The notes beneath the pieces are model-generated. The model ran no database searches. It saw only the letters and a program-made list of their open reading frames with translations, and had not been told where the DNA came from. Shown in pieces: positions 9,623 through 18,118 of a DNA stretch of 64,000 nucleotides; the first letter of the stretch is position 1; every line of letters begins with the position of its first letter. A program made the position numbers and the translations under genes. The DNA comes from an uncultured Aquimarina sp. Its GTDB lineage: Bacteria > Bacteroidota > Bacteroidia > Flavobacteriales > Flavobacteriaceae. Location: contig CANNBP010000001.1 of NCBI GenBank assembly GCA_947502885.1, forward strand, positions 558,001-622,000, written 5' to 3'.

Positions 9623-10441
9623 TTATTTAAATGTTGTCACTCCAAATTTTTTGGCTTCTGCTCTTGCTGAAGGTGCCCAAGCAGTAAGGTTTGCAATACG
9701 TGTATCACTAGATGGGTGTGTACTCATAAACTCTGGCGGTGCTTTTCCTCCACTATTTGCTTTCATACGTCTCCATAAATTAGCTGCTTCATCTGGGTTA
9801 TATCCTGCAATTGCCATAAGTTGAATTCCGATACGATCAGCTTCCGTTTCATGACTTCTACTAAAAGGTAACATTACACCAAACTGTGATCCTAAACCAA
9901 ATGCTGTACCAACAATTTGTTGAGTTTTCTGACTTTTATTACTAATTACTGCAGCCGTTGCTACTCCTGCTACTTGCTGAATCTGACTTGCACTCATTCG
10001 TTGTTGACCATGATTTGCTAATGCATGAGCAACTTCATGCCCCATAATCGCAGCAATACCGGTTTCTGTTTTTGCGATGGGCAATATACCAGTATAAAAT
10101 ACAATTTTACCACCCGGCATACACCAAGCATTCACGGTTTTATCTTCTACAAGGTTATATTCCCATTTATAATCTTTGAGATAACCCGCATATCCATTAG
10201 CATTAAGCCAGCGCTCTGATGCCTTTGCTATTTTCTGCCCAACTCTTGTTATCATCTCAGATTCAGAGGTTCCTTTTACAACTTTATTCTCTCCCAAAAA
10301 TTGATTATACTGCTGAAAAGCCATTGGTAGTATTTGAGAATTTGGTACTAAAGCCATTGTCTTTTTTCCTGTAAATGGATTTGTAGCGCAAGACAAAAAC
10401 AATAAAACAGCTGCTAAGGCTGAAATTCTTTTAATTTTCAT
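9623..10441 (-). CDS. M48-family zinc metallopeptidase lipoprotein
   Basis: A 272-residue periplasmic or outer-membrane-attached peptidase resembling LoiP/YcaL and BepA catalytic domains. The signal ends in a lipobox (LFLSC, Cys18). The zinc site is HEVAH at residues 135-139 (IMGHEVAHALANHG) with the third ligand in SHETEADRIGI (Glu200). The region NAWCMPGGKIVFYTGIL upstream and MSTHPSSDTRIANL downstream are also family hallmarks. Family members take part in outer-membrane protein quality control. No TPR domain is present, unlike BepA. Monocistronic, with its own terminator at 9552-9581. Confidence 0.92.
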   Translation of the reverse strand: MKIKRISALAAVLLFLSCATNPFTGKKTMALVPNSQILPMAFQQYNQFLGENKVVKGTSESEMITRVGQKIAKASERWLNANGYAGYLKDYKWEYNLVEDKTVNAWCMPGGKIVFYTGILPIAKTETGIAAIMGHEVAHALANHGQQRMSASQIQQVAGVATAAVISNKSQKTQQIVGTAFGLGSQFGVMLPFSRSHETEADRIGIQLMAIAGYNPDEAANLWRRMKANSGGKAPPEFMSTHPSSDTRIANLTAWAPSARAEAKKFGVTTFK

Positions 10442-10563
10442 AATTAATCGTATGTATAATATGGTTAGTTAAAAATACTTAAAATTCTTTGTATTACTAA
10501 GCATTTTGACTTTTTTGTATTTTACTTTTTCGACAAAATTATAAATAATTCGATGATCGGCAA

Positions 10564-10941
10564 TTACTCTTCAAGTAAATTAATGATGTCATAGTAACAT
10601 ATTTTTATTGTTTCTTGATTAATAACCTTAAACGCATCTATTGCTTTTTCTTCTCTCATAACCTCATATGCTGCTTCCTTTGCAAACTGTATATCTGTCC
10701 AATGTACAATATCTATATATTGACCAACATCGGCATGAGCCGTTATACGTTTTACAAACCCTGGATATAGTTTGATGATATCGTTTATTATATCAAGCGA
10801 TTCTTTTACTTCTAACTTTGAGTATTTTGATTTCACTTCAAAGGTCACGACCTCTATAACCGAAGGTTGTTTACTAGACAAAAGGTCTGTATTTGATTCT
10901 GAAAATGATTGATTGGGATAATTAAATAATAGGTTGACCAT
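10564..10941 (-). CDS. Small ferredoxin-fold (ABM-like) protein, unknown function
   Basis: A 125-residue cytosolic protein without signal or membrane segment. The core pattern VIEVVTFEVKSKYSKLE, then DIIKLYPGFVKRITAHAD, then YIDIVHWTDIQFAKEAA and a C-terminal helix resembles an alpha/beta dimeric barrel of the antibiotic biosynthesis monooxygenase (ABM) type, where W-in-strand and F/PGF positions are usual. Catalytic activity cannot be read from the sequence. It stands alone between the M48 peptidase and a GNAT gene. Confidence 0.6.
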   Translation of the reverse strand: MVNLLFNYPNQSFSESNTDLLSSKQPSVIEVVTFEVKSKYSKLEVKESLDIINDIIKLYPGFVKRITAHADVGQYIDIVHWTDIQFAKEAAYEVMREEKAIDAFKVINQETIKICYYDIINLLEE

Positions 10942-11102
10942 TTTTAAGACAATTTTGAGTTTATCTCAAAAATAAATTGAGGTATTGACAACGTATTGTC
11001 AGTAGGGAAATCAATTTCTATGTTTTAACTCTCTTTTAAACCCTTTAATTAAATCAAAAATCATTAGAAAGGCTTCATTTAATGTAATTTATAAAGAGTA
11101 AT

Positions 11103-11669
11103 TCATTCTTCTTTATTCGTACATTTTCTAAAATCAGAATCTAATAATGAATACATAATAATATCATAAAAGTTTTCATTCCAATACATCCATTGCCTTA
11201 GGACTCCTTCCTTTTCAAAATTAAGTTTTGTTAACAACCTTTCTGAGCCAATATTTCCTGGAATAACCTCTGCTTCAATTCTTTTTAAGTTAAAGCGCTC
11301 AAACCCATAATTGAGTATACAATGCAAAACCTCTATCATATACCCCCTGCCCCAATATTTATGTTGCAAATCATATCCTATTCGTCCTTTATGATTTTCT
11401 AATATTTTATTAAACCCTAATGTTCCTATTATGCCTTTTTGTCCTTTAAGTGCTATTCCCCAACGAATTCCCGTTCTATTTTGAAAACGTTTGTGATAAA
11501 ACTCAATGGCTTCTTTAGCTTGTAGTTGTGTTTGCAAAGGAAGTAAATCAAAATATCTGGTAACTTTAGGATCGCTATATAATCTAAACATATCCTCTAC
11601 ATGAGACTCAGTTATTTCGATTAACTCAAATCTCTCAGAACTTAGTGTAGGAAACTTTTTTAGATCCAT
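11103..11669 (-). CDS. GNAT N-acetyltransferase, RimJ/RimL type
   Basis: A 188-residue protein of the acetyl-CoA-dependent GNAT fold (acetyltransferase_3). The start SSERFELIEITESHVEDMFRLYSDP is typical of the RimJ/RimL branch, and the acetyl-CoA loop region is GRIGYDLQHKYWGRGYMIEVLHCIL. The later LKRIEAEVIPGNIGSERLLTKLNFEKEG is strongly conserved in this branch. Its target, a ribosomal protein or a small molecule, is not known. It is 59 bases downstream of the WYL regulator gene on the same strand and may be cotranscribed with it. Confidence 0.9.
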   Translation of the reverse strand: MDLKKFPTLSSERFELIEITESHVEDMFRLYSDPKVTRYFDLLPLQTQLQAKEAIEFYHKRFQNRTGIRWGIALKGQKGIIGTLGFNKILENHKGRIGYDLQHKYWGRGYMIEVLHCILNYGFERFNLKRIEAEVIPGNIGSERLLTKLNFEKEGVLRQWMYWNENFYDIIMYSLLDSDFRKCTNKEE

Positions 11670-11728
11670 AATCTTTTTATTTGCCTAGTTATCTATCTAT
11701 TAGAAAGTATGAATTCAATATTTTACAG

Positions 11729-12424
11729 CTATGACTGTCCATCACAAGCCGCAATACGTTTTTTATAATAATCTTCTAACGTAAACAATACTGGAGAAAA
11801 GAAGTCATGAGTTTCTAATAGATTTAAAATTCTGTCGGTTCTAAACTCTCTATAATCCTTTCTTAATCTACAATATGCGATCATAATCCAGGTATTATTT
11901 GTGAAATAAACACCTAAAGGTTCTATTAACCTAACACTATATTCTTTAGAAGCTGTCTGATATTCAATTTTGAGTATTCTAAAATCTGTAATAGCTTGTT
12001 GTATAACTGCCAACGAATTACTTGATTTTACTTTATCCCTTTCGAACATAAAGACTCTTTTGTCTAAAATCTCAAGTTTCTTTTTTTGATTTGTTCTTAA
12101 CACTGCGATTACTTTATCTACAGCCTCTTGATACTCATCAATTAATGACTGGTCATTATTTGTTTTTATAATCTTTGCAGCTGTTAATAATGCATTTGCC
12201 TCTTTTTCGGTAAACATTACTGGCGGTAAAGAATACCCTTCGACTAAGTAGTACCCCGTGCCAGCTTCTGCACCTATTGGTACACCAGCATCTGTTAATG
12301 CTTGCATATCTCGATATATCGTTCGAATACTTACCTCAAACTTAGTTGATAATTCTGATGCTTGAATAACTTTTCCTGATTGTAGTTTTACTAATATCGC
12401 TGTTAATCTATGTAGACGTTTCAT
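11729..12424 (-). CDS. YafY-type transcriptional regulator with HTH and WYL domains
   Basis: A 231-residue regulator. Residues 1-60 form a DeoR-like winged helix (RLHRLTAILVKLQSGKVIQASELSTKFEVSIRTIYRDMQAL). A middle linker leads to a WYL ligand-sensing domain from about residue 140 (ILKIEYQTASKEYSVRLIEPLGVYFTNNTWIMIAYCRLRKDYREFRTDRI). WYL proteins bind nucleic acid or small ligands and control stress, defence or catabolic genes. The cation antiporter gene ends just two bases before this start, so the two are cotranscribed, with the antiporter first. An effect on that gene is inferred only from the linkage. Confidence 0.9.
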   Translation of the reverse strand: MKRLHRLTAILVKLQSGKVIQASELSTKFEVSIRTIYRDMQALTDAGVPIGAEAGTGYYLVEGYSLPPVMFTEKEANALLTAAKIIKTNNDQSLIDEYQEAVDKVIAVLRTNQKKKLEILDKRVFMFERDKVKSSNSLAVIQQAITDFRILKIEYQTASKEYSVRLIEPLGVYFTNNTWIMIAYCRLRKDYREFRTDRILNLLETHDFFSPVLFTLEDYYKKRIAACDGQS

Positions 12425-12426
12425 TA

Positions 12427-13737
12427 TTAATTTTCTTGATCTTCAATTGATGACCCCGTTTCTTCAATTTCATTCAAATCGGTCATGTTGTTCATAAAAT
12501 ATTCAATCTCTTCTTCATCTTGATTTATTTCTACTTCGGGAGATTCTACAACTGCCATTCTCTTATCTTTTATCATTCCTCCTGTCATAATTAAGCTTGT
12601 TCCTATAATAACAAATAATAATACACCCGGTTCAAATCCTTCAATTATAGCTTCAGTAGGAATAGCATAAAACAACAATACCGTAATTAACCCTCTTGGA
12701 GCTATATAAACCTGAGGTGATATATCTTTTCCCATAAATAACCGAAGTAAACCAAAACGTATTATATATATTGAAATTAATATTAAAATACTTATTAAAG
12801 TTACTTTTAAACTTAACAATGAGGATAGTACAATGGTAATTCCAAAAATCACAAAAAACAATGTTCGAACTACAAATGCAGTTTCTGCTGTTATGACATG
12901 AAGCTCATGATAAATAGATTTTGCTTTTTCAAGATCCAAATATTCTCTTAATTTACCTTTAAAAAACAACTTCATATTTGCTATAACCAAACCAAAAATC
13001 AAAATAATTATCAAAGATGATAAATGCATTTTCTTTCCAAGAGCATACAGTAATAATAAAACAGCAATAAGTAAAAACAACTTCACCTGACTCTTAATAT
13101 TTTGAAAAATTAGAATAATCGCATAACTAACAACCAATGAAATTACTATTGTAACTATTAGGTTTAAGAAAAAGCCACCTACTCCTGCATCTTCAGCAGG
13201 ATTTAGTCTTCCGGTAAGGAAATAAAACAACATTATCCCTAAAATATCAGAAAATGTACTCTCATATATATGAAACTCTTTTTTAGCATCTGATAAGGAG
13301 GAAACACTAGGAATAATTATTGCACTAGAAAGAATAGATAACGGCGTTGCATATAACCATGCCGATTGCATAGTCATACCATCTATTAGCGCCTTTAAAA
13401 TAACAGCCGCAATAAATGTAGATGCAACCAGTCCTACCAAAGCAATAGCCAACGATTTAAGAATAGGAATTAATTTATCTCTCTTAAGTTCTAGTTCTAA
13501 AGCAGCTTCTAGTACTATCATAATCAACCCCACAATACCCAAAACTTCTAACATAGGAAAGAAATTAATTGTATCCCCTCCAAAAGCTTTTAGGATATAT
13601 TGCAATGCAATCCCAAGAACAATCAAAAGCAAAACAGCCGGTATATTTGTTTTTTTTGCTATTCCATTAAAAATAAAAGACAAAATGATAATAAGAGACA
13701 CCCCTATAATAACATTGTAAGAAGAGAAAATTTCCAT
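12427..13737 (-). CDS. Cation:proton antiporter (CPA-type)
   Basis: A 436-residue integral membrane protein with roughly twelve hydrophobic segments. The N-terminal KKTNIPAVLLLIVLGIALQYIL and the central LSILSSAIIIPSVSSLSDAKKEFHIYESTFSDILGIMLFYFL match the sodium/hydrogen exchanger fold, with the ion-binding aspartate expected in the FSDILG segment. The end is an acidic cytoplasmic tail (INQDEEEIEYFMNNMTDLNEIEETGSSIEDQEN). It should exchange Na+ or K+ for protons at the inner membrane, useful for a marine bacterium. The ion is not determined. It is the first gene of a unit with the WYL regulator. Confidence 0.85.
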   Translation of the reverse strand: MEIFSSYNVIIGVSLIIILSFIFNGIAKKTNIPAVLLLIVLGIALQYILKAFGGDTINFFPMLEVLGIVGLIMIVLEAALELELKRDKLIPILKSLAIALVGLVASTFIAAVILKALIDGMTMQSAWLYATPLSILSSAIIIPSVSSLSDAKKEFHIYESTFSDILGIMLFYFLTGRLNPAEDAGVGGFFLNLIVTIVISLVVSYAIILIFQNIKSQVKLFLLIAVLLLLYALGKKMHLSSLIIILIFGLVIANMKLFFKGKLREYLDLEKAKSIYHELHVITAETAFVVRTLFFVIFGITIVLSSLLSLKVTLISILILISIYIIRFGLLRLFMGKDISPQVYIAPRGLITVLLFYAIPTEAIIEGFEPGVLLFVIIGTSLIMTGGMIKDKRMAVVESPEVEINQDEEEIEYFMNNMTDLNEIEETGSSIEDQEN

Positions 13738-13869
13738 AAGTAGTTTAAGTTAATCTTTGAGTAAGCGGTTGAAAAGATAATAAAATATTTATGAAGTAGA
13801 AGTACAGAAACTAAAGTATTACTACCTTTATTAAGCAATTAAATGATTATAAATCATAATTATATTTTC

Positions 13870-14742
13870 ATGTCAAATCAGGGGCTAATTATTCAGGAAC
13901 GTAGTAGAGATATTGGTGATTTTATTGTTGGGAGATTAATTCCGTTTAGAAAAAAAAGAATGGTAGGCCCCTTTGTTTTTATTGATCATATGAGCCCTAT
14001 TACCATTAAAAAAGAAAATTATATAGATGTTGGTCAACATCCACATATTGGTATCGCCACACTAACTTATATGCTAGAAGGAGATCTTATGCATAAAGAC
14101 AGTACGGGTACTACACAACGTATCACCCCTGGCTCTGTAAATTGGATGATTGCAGGCAAAGGAGTAACTCATACAGAGCGAACCCCTGAGGATTTGAGAA
14201 ATAATGAAGAATTTACGATTCATGGCTATCAAATATGGGTAGCCTTACCTAAAGAGTTTGAAGAAATCGAACCTGAATTTCACCATTTCATGAGTAATGA
14301 ATTACCAAATTGGGAAGACAAAGGTGCAAGTTATCGCTTAATAGCAGGAAAAGGTTATGGTAGAATAGCTCCTGTGCCTGTGTATTCGGATTTATTTATG
14401 ATTGAAGTTAAAAATGAAAAAACGCACAGATTACACATTCAAGGAGAACTTCAAGGAGAAATAGGAGTTTGTATTGTTCGTGGTGCTATCGAAGCTTGTG
14501 GAAATCGCATTGCACATGGAAATATGCTTGTATCAAAAACAGAAAATAATTGCACAATAGTTTTACAACCAAAAACACATATCCTTTTATTTGGAGGAAA
14601 GCAATTTAAAGAAGAGTATCACATATACTGGAATTTTGTATCCTCTGATTTAGAAAAAATTGAGGCAGCCAAAAAAAGATGGAAAGAAGACAAATTTCCT
14701 AAAGTGCCTAATGACCATACTTATATCCCATTACCAGAATAA
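13870..14742 (+). CDS. Pirin-family protein
   Basis: A bicupin protein of 290 residues from ATG 13870. The frame opens 27 bases earlier at 13843, but MSNQGLIIQERSRDIGDFIVGRLIPFRKKRMVGPFVFIDHMSP is the normal pirin N-terminus. The metal-binding motif is in HPHIGIATLTYMLEGDLMHKDS (two histidines, HPHIG, plus a later His), followed by VNWMIAGKGVTHTERTPED, where a histidine and a glutamate complete the site. Bacterial pirins may act as quercetinases or redox-sensing partners; the role here is not known. It is divergent from the antiporter gene. Confidence 0.93.
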   Translation: MSNQGLIIQERSRDIGDFIVGRLIPFRKKRMVGPFVFIDHMSPITIKKENYIDVGQHPHIGIATLTYMLEGDLMHKDSTGTTQRITPGSVNWMIAGKGVTHTERTPEDLRNNEEFTIHGYQIWVALPKEFEEIEPEFHHFMSNELPNWEDKGASYRLIAGKGYGRIAPVPVYSDLFMIEVKNEKTHRLHIQGELQGEIGVCIVRGAIEACGNRIAHGNMLVSKTENNCTIVLQPKTHILLFGGKQFKEEYHIYWNFVSSDLEKIEAAKKRWKEDKFPKVPNDHTYIPLPE

Positions 14743-14759
14743 AAACTAGATGATTTAAA

Positions 14760-15326
14760 TTAAACCAACTCTCTTCTCAACTCGTTAAGGCTTATATTAC
14801 TGTTAATTAACCTAGACACAACCTCTTCTCGAAATTCATCTAAGTCATCATAATCAAAATATTTAGCCCATTTATGGGTCTCTAGTAAGTTCTTAATTTG
14901 TTTTATTAATTTTCTTGTCGCATCTGCAGAACGCAATACCGCCACTTGATTATAATCTGGGTTATCCTTATGCATATAGCTAACCTTATTGGTTTCAAAA
15001 TCAACAGAAATATAATATGCATCTACTTCGGGGTCTAGATTTTCTCTAAAATCTCCCCAGTCTGCATAACCTAATCTAAGATCGTCGATTTCTGCAGGAA
15101 AATCAGATACCAAACGCCACTGGCATTTTGCTGCTCTCCCCCAATGGTTAGACATTCTGTATACCCCATGCTTCGTGTAATAATATGTACTCCCCGATTC
15201 ACTTCTATAGTTTGGTTTACGCCTAGATATTTCACGCAAAGACGCTCCCCTAAACACACAATATGTTTTATTAAAAAAATTATAGCGTGTATACACCTTT
15301 ACTGGTGCCTTTTCTTGATGTTCCAA
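14760..15326 (-). CDS. Conserved hypothetical protein, unknown function
   Basis: A 188-residue soluble protein without signal peptide or membrane segment. It is rich in aromatic and charged residues: FNKTYCVFRGASLREIS, YYYTKHGVYRMSNHWGRAAKCQWRL, then an acidic middle (DDLRLGYADWGDFRENLDPEVDAYYISVD) and a helical C-terminus (ATRKLIKQIKNLLETHKWAKYFDYDDLDEF). I do not recognise the family. The protein is well-formed, so the gene is probably real. It is convergent with pirin (17 bases apart) and divergent from the serine acetyltransferase gene. Confidence 0.65.
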   Translation of the reverse strand: MEHQEKAPVKVYTRYNFFNKTYCVFRGASLREISRRKPNYRSESGSTYYYTKHGVYRMSNHWGRAAKCQWRLVSDFPAEIDDLRLGYADWGDFRENLDPEVDAYYISVDFETNKVSYMHKDNPDYNQVAVLRSADATRKLIKQIKNLLETHKWAKYFDYDDLDEFREEVVSRLINSNISLNELRRELV

Positions 15327-15592
15327 TTATTCTTGTTTTTCCTCGCACAAAGAAATTACAAATTTATCAAAAAGAAAAAACAAGTTTTTAACATATTTTA
15401 AGAAGTCGAAAAACATGTAAGAATTCATGAGTGAACCACTATTAATAATATAAACCTTAAAAAAACCATTTTACGGTAGTCATTTGTCATTTAATTCATA
15501 AACTCAACAAAAAAATGTAAGGAATTCTACTCAAAAAAGACTTTCTAAATTCATTATTCTATATATTTACCCGAGTTTTCAAACCAATTGTA

Positions 15593-16384
15593 ATGTCTAA
15601 GGAAAGAGATAAGATTATAGCTCAAATCAAAGAGCAGAAAAAGAACCCAAATCTTAGGTTAAAATTAAAAGAACGTACAGAATATTTTACAAATTTACTT
15701 TTCTATACGTTGTTCGACACAGATACAGAAGTTGCAAAGAATATTGATATTCTTGAAAAGACTTTTGAAGAATTAGTTGATTTAGCTTGTTGGGATACTG
15801 AAAAACCTTGTCATAAGCTTTGGCAATCTTATTTAGAAACATTACCAAATATTCTAGAAAAACTTAATCTTGATGCTCAAGCATTTATAGAGAGTGATCC
15901 TGCTGCCAACTCTATAGAAGAAATATATATGGCCTATCCTGGTTTTTATGCGATTGCAATCTATCGATTAAGTCATGAATTATTAAAGTTTGGGTTACCT
16001 CTTATACCACGTTTAATGACAGAATACTCTCACCGATTAACTGGTGCCGATATTAATCCAGGAGCGCAAATAGGAGATGCTTTCTTTATTGATCATGCTA
16101 CAGGAATAGTTATTGGTGAAACGGTAATAATTAAGAACAATGTAAAAATATACCAAGGGGTTACATTAGGAGGATTATATGTAGCTCGAAAACTACGCAA
16201 TGTTAAAAGACATCCAACAGTAGAAAATAATGTAACCATTTATGCAAACGCTACTATATTAGGAGGAGCAACGGTTATTGGAGAAAATAGCACCGTCGGA
16301 GGTAATGCATGGGTTACATCTTCTGTACCAGAAAACTCAATCATTTCTAATACTGCAGAAATCAAGATCAAAAAAGTTATTTAA
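15593..16384 (+). CDS. cysE: Serine O-acetyltransferase (EpsC/CysE type)
   Basis: A 263-residue enzyme that makes O-acetylserine from serine and acetyl-CoA, the first step of cysteine synthesis. A helical N-terminal domain is followed by a left-handed beta-helix: [39 protein letters not shown], with the catalytic Asp-His in FIDHATG, and [33 protein letters not shown]. It overlaps the next gene by one base (TAATG), so the two are cotranscribed. In Bacteroidota this EpsC-type branch, with a shorter C-terminal tail, is common. Confidence 0.93.
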   Translation: MSKERDKIIAQIKEQKKNPNLRLKLKERTEYFTNLLFYTLFDTDTEVAKNIDILEKTFEELVDLACWDTEKPCHKLWQSYLETLPNILEKLNLDAQAFIESDPAANSIEEIYMAYPGFYAIAIYRLSHELLKFGLPLIPRLMTEYSHRLTGADINPGAQIGDAFFIDHATGIVIGETVIIKNNVKIYQGVTLGGLYVARKLRNVKRHPTVENNVTIYANATILGGATVIGENSTVGGNAWVTSSVPENSIISNTAEIKIKKVI

Positions 16385-17268
16385 TGGCACACAGCATTTT
16401 AGACCTTATAGGAAATACTCCTTTGGTCAAGACAACCTCGTTAATACAAAACCCTAATATCACATTATATTTAAAACTAGAAGGACACAACCCTGGTGGA
16501 AGTGTAAAAGATCGCGCTGCTTACAATATGATTAAAGCTGCTTTGGATCGTGGTGATATTGATAAAAACAGTAAATTAATTGAAGCGACCAGTGGTAATA
16601 CCGGAATAGCTCTTGCTATGATAGCAGGTATTTTTAAGCTAAATATAGAATTAGTAATGCCCGAGAATTCTACCAAGGAGCGTGTGCAAACAATGCGCGC
16701 TTATGGTGCAAAAGTAACACTAACACCAGCCAATGATGGAATTGAAGGATCTAGGGATTATGCAGAAGCAAAAGTAAACAATGAAGGTTTTCTTATGCTC
16801 AATCAATTTGCTAATGATGACAACTGGAAAGCACATTACAAGACAACCGGTCCTGAAATATGGAGGGATACACAGAAACAAGTAACCCATTTTGTATCCT
16901 CTATGGGAACAACTGGAACTATAATGGGTACTTCTACTTATTTAAAAGAACAATCAAAAGATATTCAGATTATAGGAGTACAACCCACGGATGAATCCAG
17001 AATTCCCGGAATTCGAAAATGGCCAAAAGAATATCTTCCAAAAATATTTGACGCCACTAAAGTTGATCAGGTAATCGAAGTAAGCCAAGAAGAAGCAACT
17101 ACAATGGCTAAACGACTTGCTAAAGAAGAAGGTATATTTGCCGGTATGAGTAGCGGAGGTGCCGTAACTGCAGCAGTAAAACTTGCAGAAACATTAGAAA
17201 GTGGTGTACTTGTTGCTATCATTTGTGATCGTGGGGACAGGTATTTAAGTTCTGAATTATTTGAGTAG
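16384..17268 (+). CDS. cysM: Cysteine synthase B (O-acetylserine sulfhydrylase)
   Basis: A pyridoxal-phosphate enzyme of 294 residues that replaces the acetyl group of O-acetylserine with sulfide (or thiosulfate in CysM) to form cysteine. The PLP lysine is in GGSVKDRAAYNMI, near residue 43, and the substrate loop is EATSGNTGIALAM. SSMGTTGTIMGTSTYLK binds the PLP phosphate, and AGMSSGGAVTAA follows near the end. The rather short length and sequence fit CysM better than CysK. The gene is translationally coupled to cysE, giving a complete two-step cysteine pathway. Confidence 0.93.
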   Translation: MAHSILDLIGNTPLVKTTSLIQNPNITLYLKLEGHNPGGSVKDRAAYNMIKAALDRGDIDKNSKLIEATSGNTGIALAMIAGIFKLNIELVMPENSTKERVQTMRAYGAKVTLTPANDGIEGSRDYAEAKVNNEGFLMLNQFANDDNWKAHYKTTGPEIWRDTQKQVTHFVSSMGTTGTIMGTSTYLKEQSKDIQIIGVQPTDESRIPGIRKWPKEYLPKIFDATKVDQVIEVSQEEATTMAKRLAKEEGIFAGMSSGGAVTAAVKLAETLESGVLVAIICDRGDRYLSSELFE

Positions 17269-17343
17269 TTATTTAGTATTTAAGCTTCTATAAACTGTGA
17301 TCTGATCCTAACATAGCATATTTAACTCCTTACATTACTTGAT

Positions 17344-18036
17344 ATGAGTGAAATAATTGATCTAAGTCAGGAAATATATACTGGAATGCCTGTTTATAAA
17401 AGTCTTCCTGAAGTTAAGATAAGTATGCATAATTCTCACGAAGAATGGGAAGGCATCAAAAACCCAAAAAATCCAACACCAAGTGTGTATAAGATAGAAA
17501 TGGGAGAACATACAGGTACACATGTTGATGCTATTAACCATATGGCAAAAGAATACAAAGATCAATCAATTGACACGATGCCTTTATCTACGTTTTATAC
17601 AGAAGGAGTTTGTTTGGACTTTTCTCATAAAAAGTTAAAAGAGCTAATAACATCCTCAGAACTGGAACAAGCCTGTATAAAAGATGGAATTGACTTAAAG
17701 AAAGGAGATACTCTACTAATTAATACCGATCATTATAGAGAACATTACGGTACCGAAAACTGGGGTAATGGCCCTGGTATTTCGGCCGAAGCAGCTCGAT
17801 GGTTAGGTGAAAAACAAATTGCAGCATTTGGTGTTGAAACAATGTCTCCCGGTGTACCTGGTATTTCTAATAAAGAAGTGCATCAAATTTGTGGTGAAAT
17901 GGGTTTTACTCATTACGAAAACTTGATTAATTTGCATCAGTTAGTAAATAGAGGTAGGTTTAGGTTTATAGGGCTACCCCTTAAAATAAGAGGAGGCACA
18001 GGATCACCTGTTAGAGCTGTAGCCATATTCGAATAG
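17344..18036 (+). CDS. Cyclase-family protein (kynurenine formamidase-like)
   Basis: A 230-residue metal-dependent hydrolase of the cyclase/KynB superfamily. The key motif is HTGTHVDAINHM, where the two histidines and the aspartate bind zinc or manganese, and KGDTLLINTDHYREHYG and FGVETMSPGVPG are further conserved stretches. Substrate is not clear: kynurenine formamide, isatin or others are possible. No tryptophan degradation genes are adjacent. It is 75 bases after cysM and may be read through from it. Confidence 0.88.
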   Translation: MSEIIDLSQEIYTGMPVYKSLPEVKISMHNSHEEWEGIKNPKNPTPSVYKIEMGEHTGTHVDAINHMAKEYKDQSIDTMPLSTFYTEGVCLDFSHKKLKELITSSELEQACIKDGIDLKKGDTLLINTDHYREHYGTENWGNGPGISAEAARWLGEKQIAAFGVETMSPGVPGISNKEVHQICGEMGFTHYENLINLHQLVNRGRFRFIGLPLKIRGGTGSPVRAVAIFE

Positions 18037-18118
18037 TCATATCTTTTAAAAGATAAATTCAATACTTTGGTCAAGCCAAAAAAATAGATTAGATAATTTT
18101 GTAAGATAGCTCAGTAAC

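Noticed and set aside
15144..15401. 85-residue plus-strand frame over the hypothetical gene
   Set aside because: Antisense to the hypothetical gene at 14760-15326 with low-complexity ending; no independent support.
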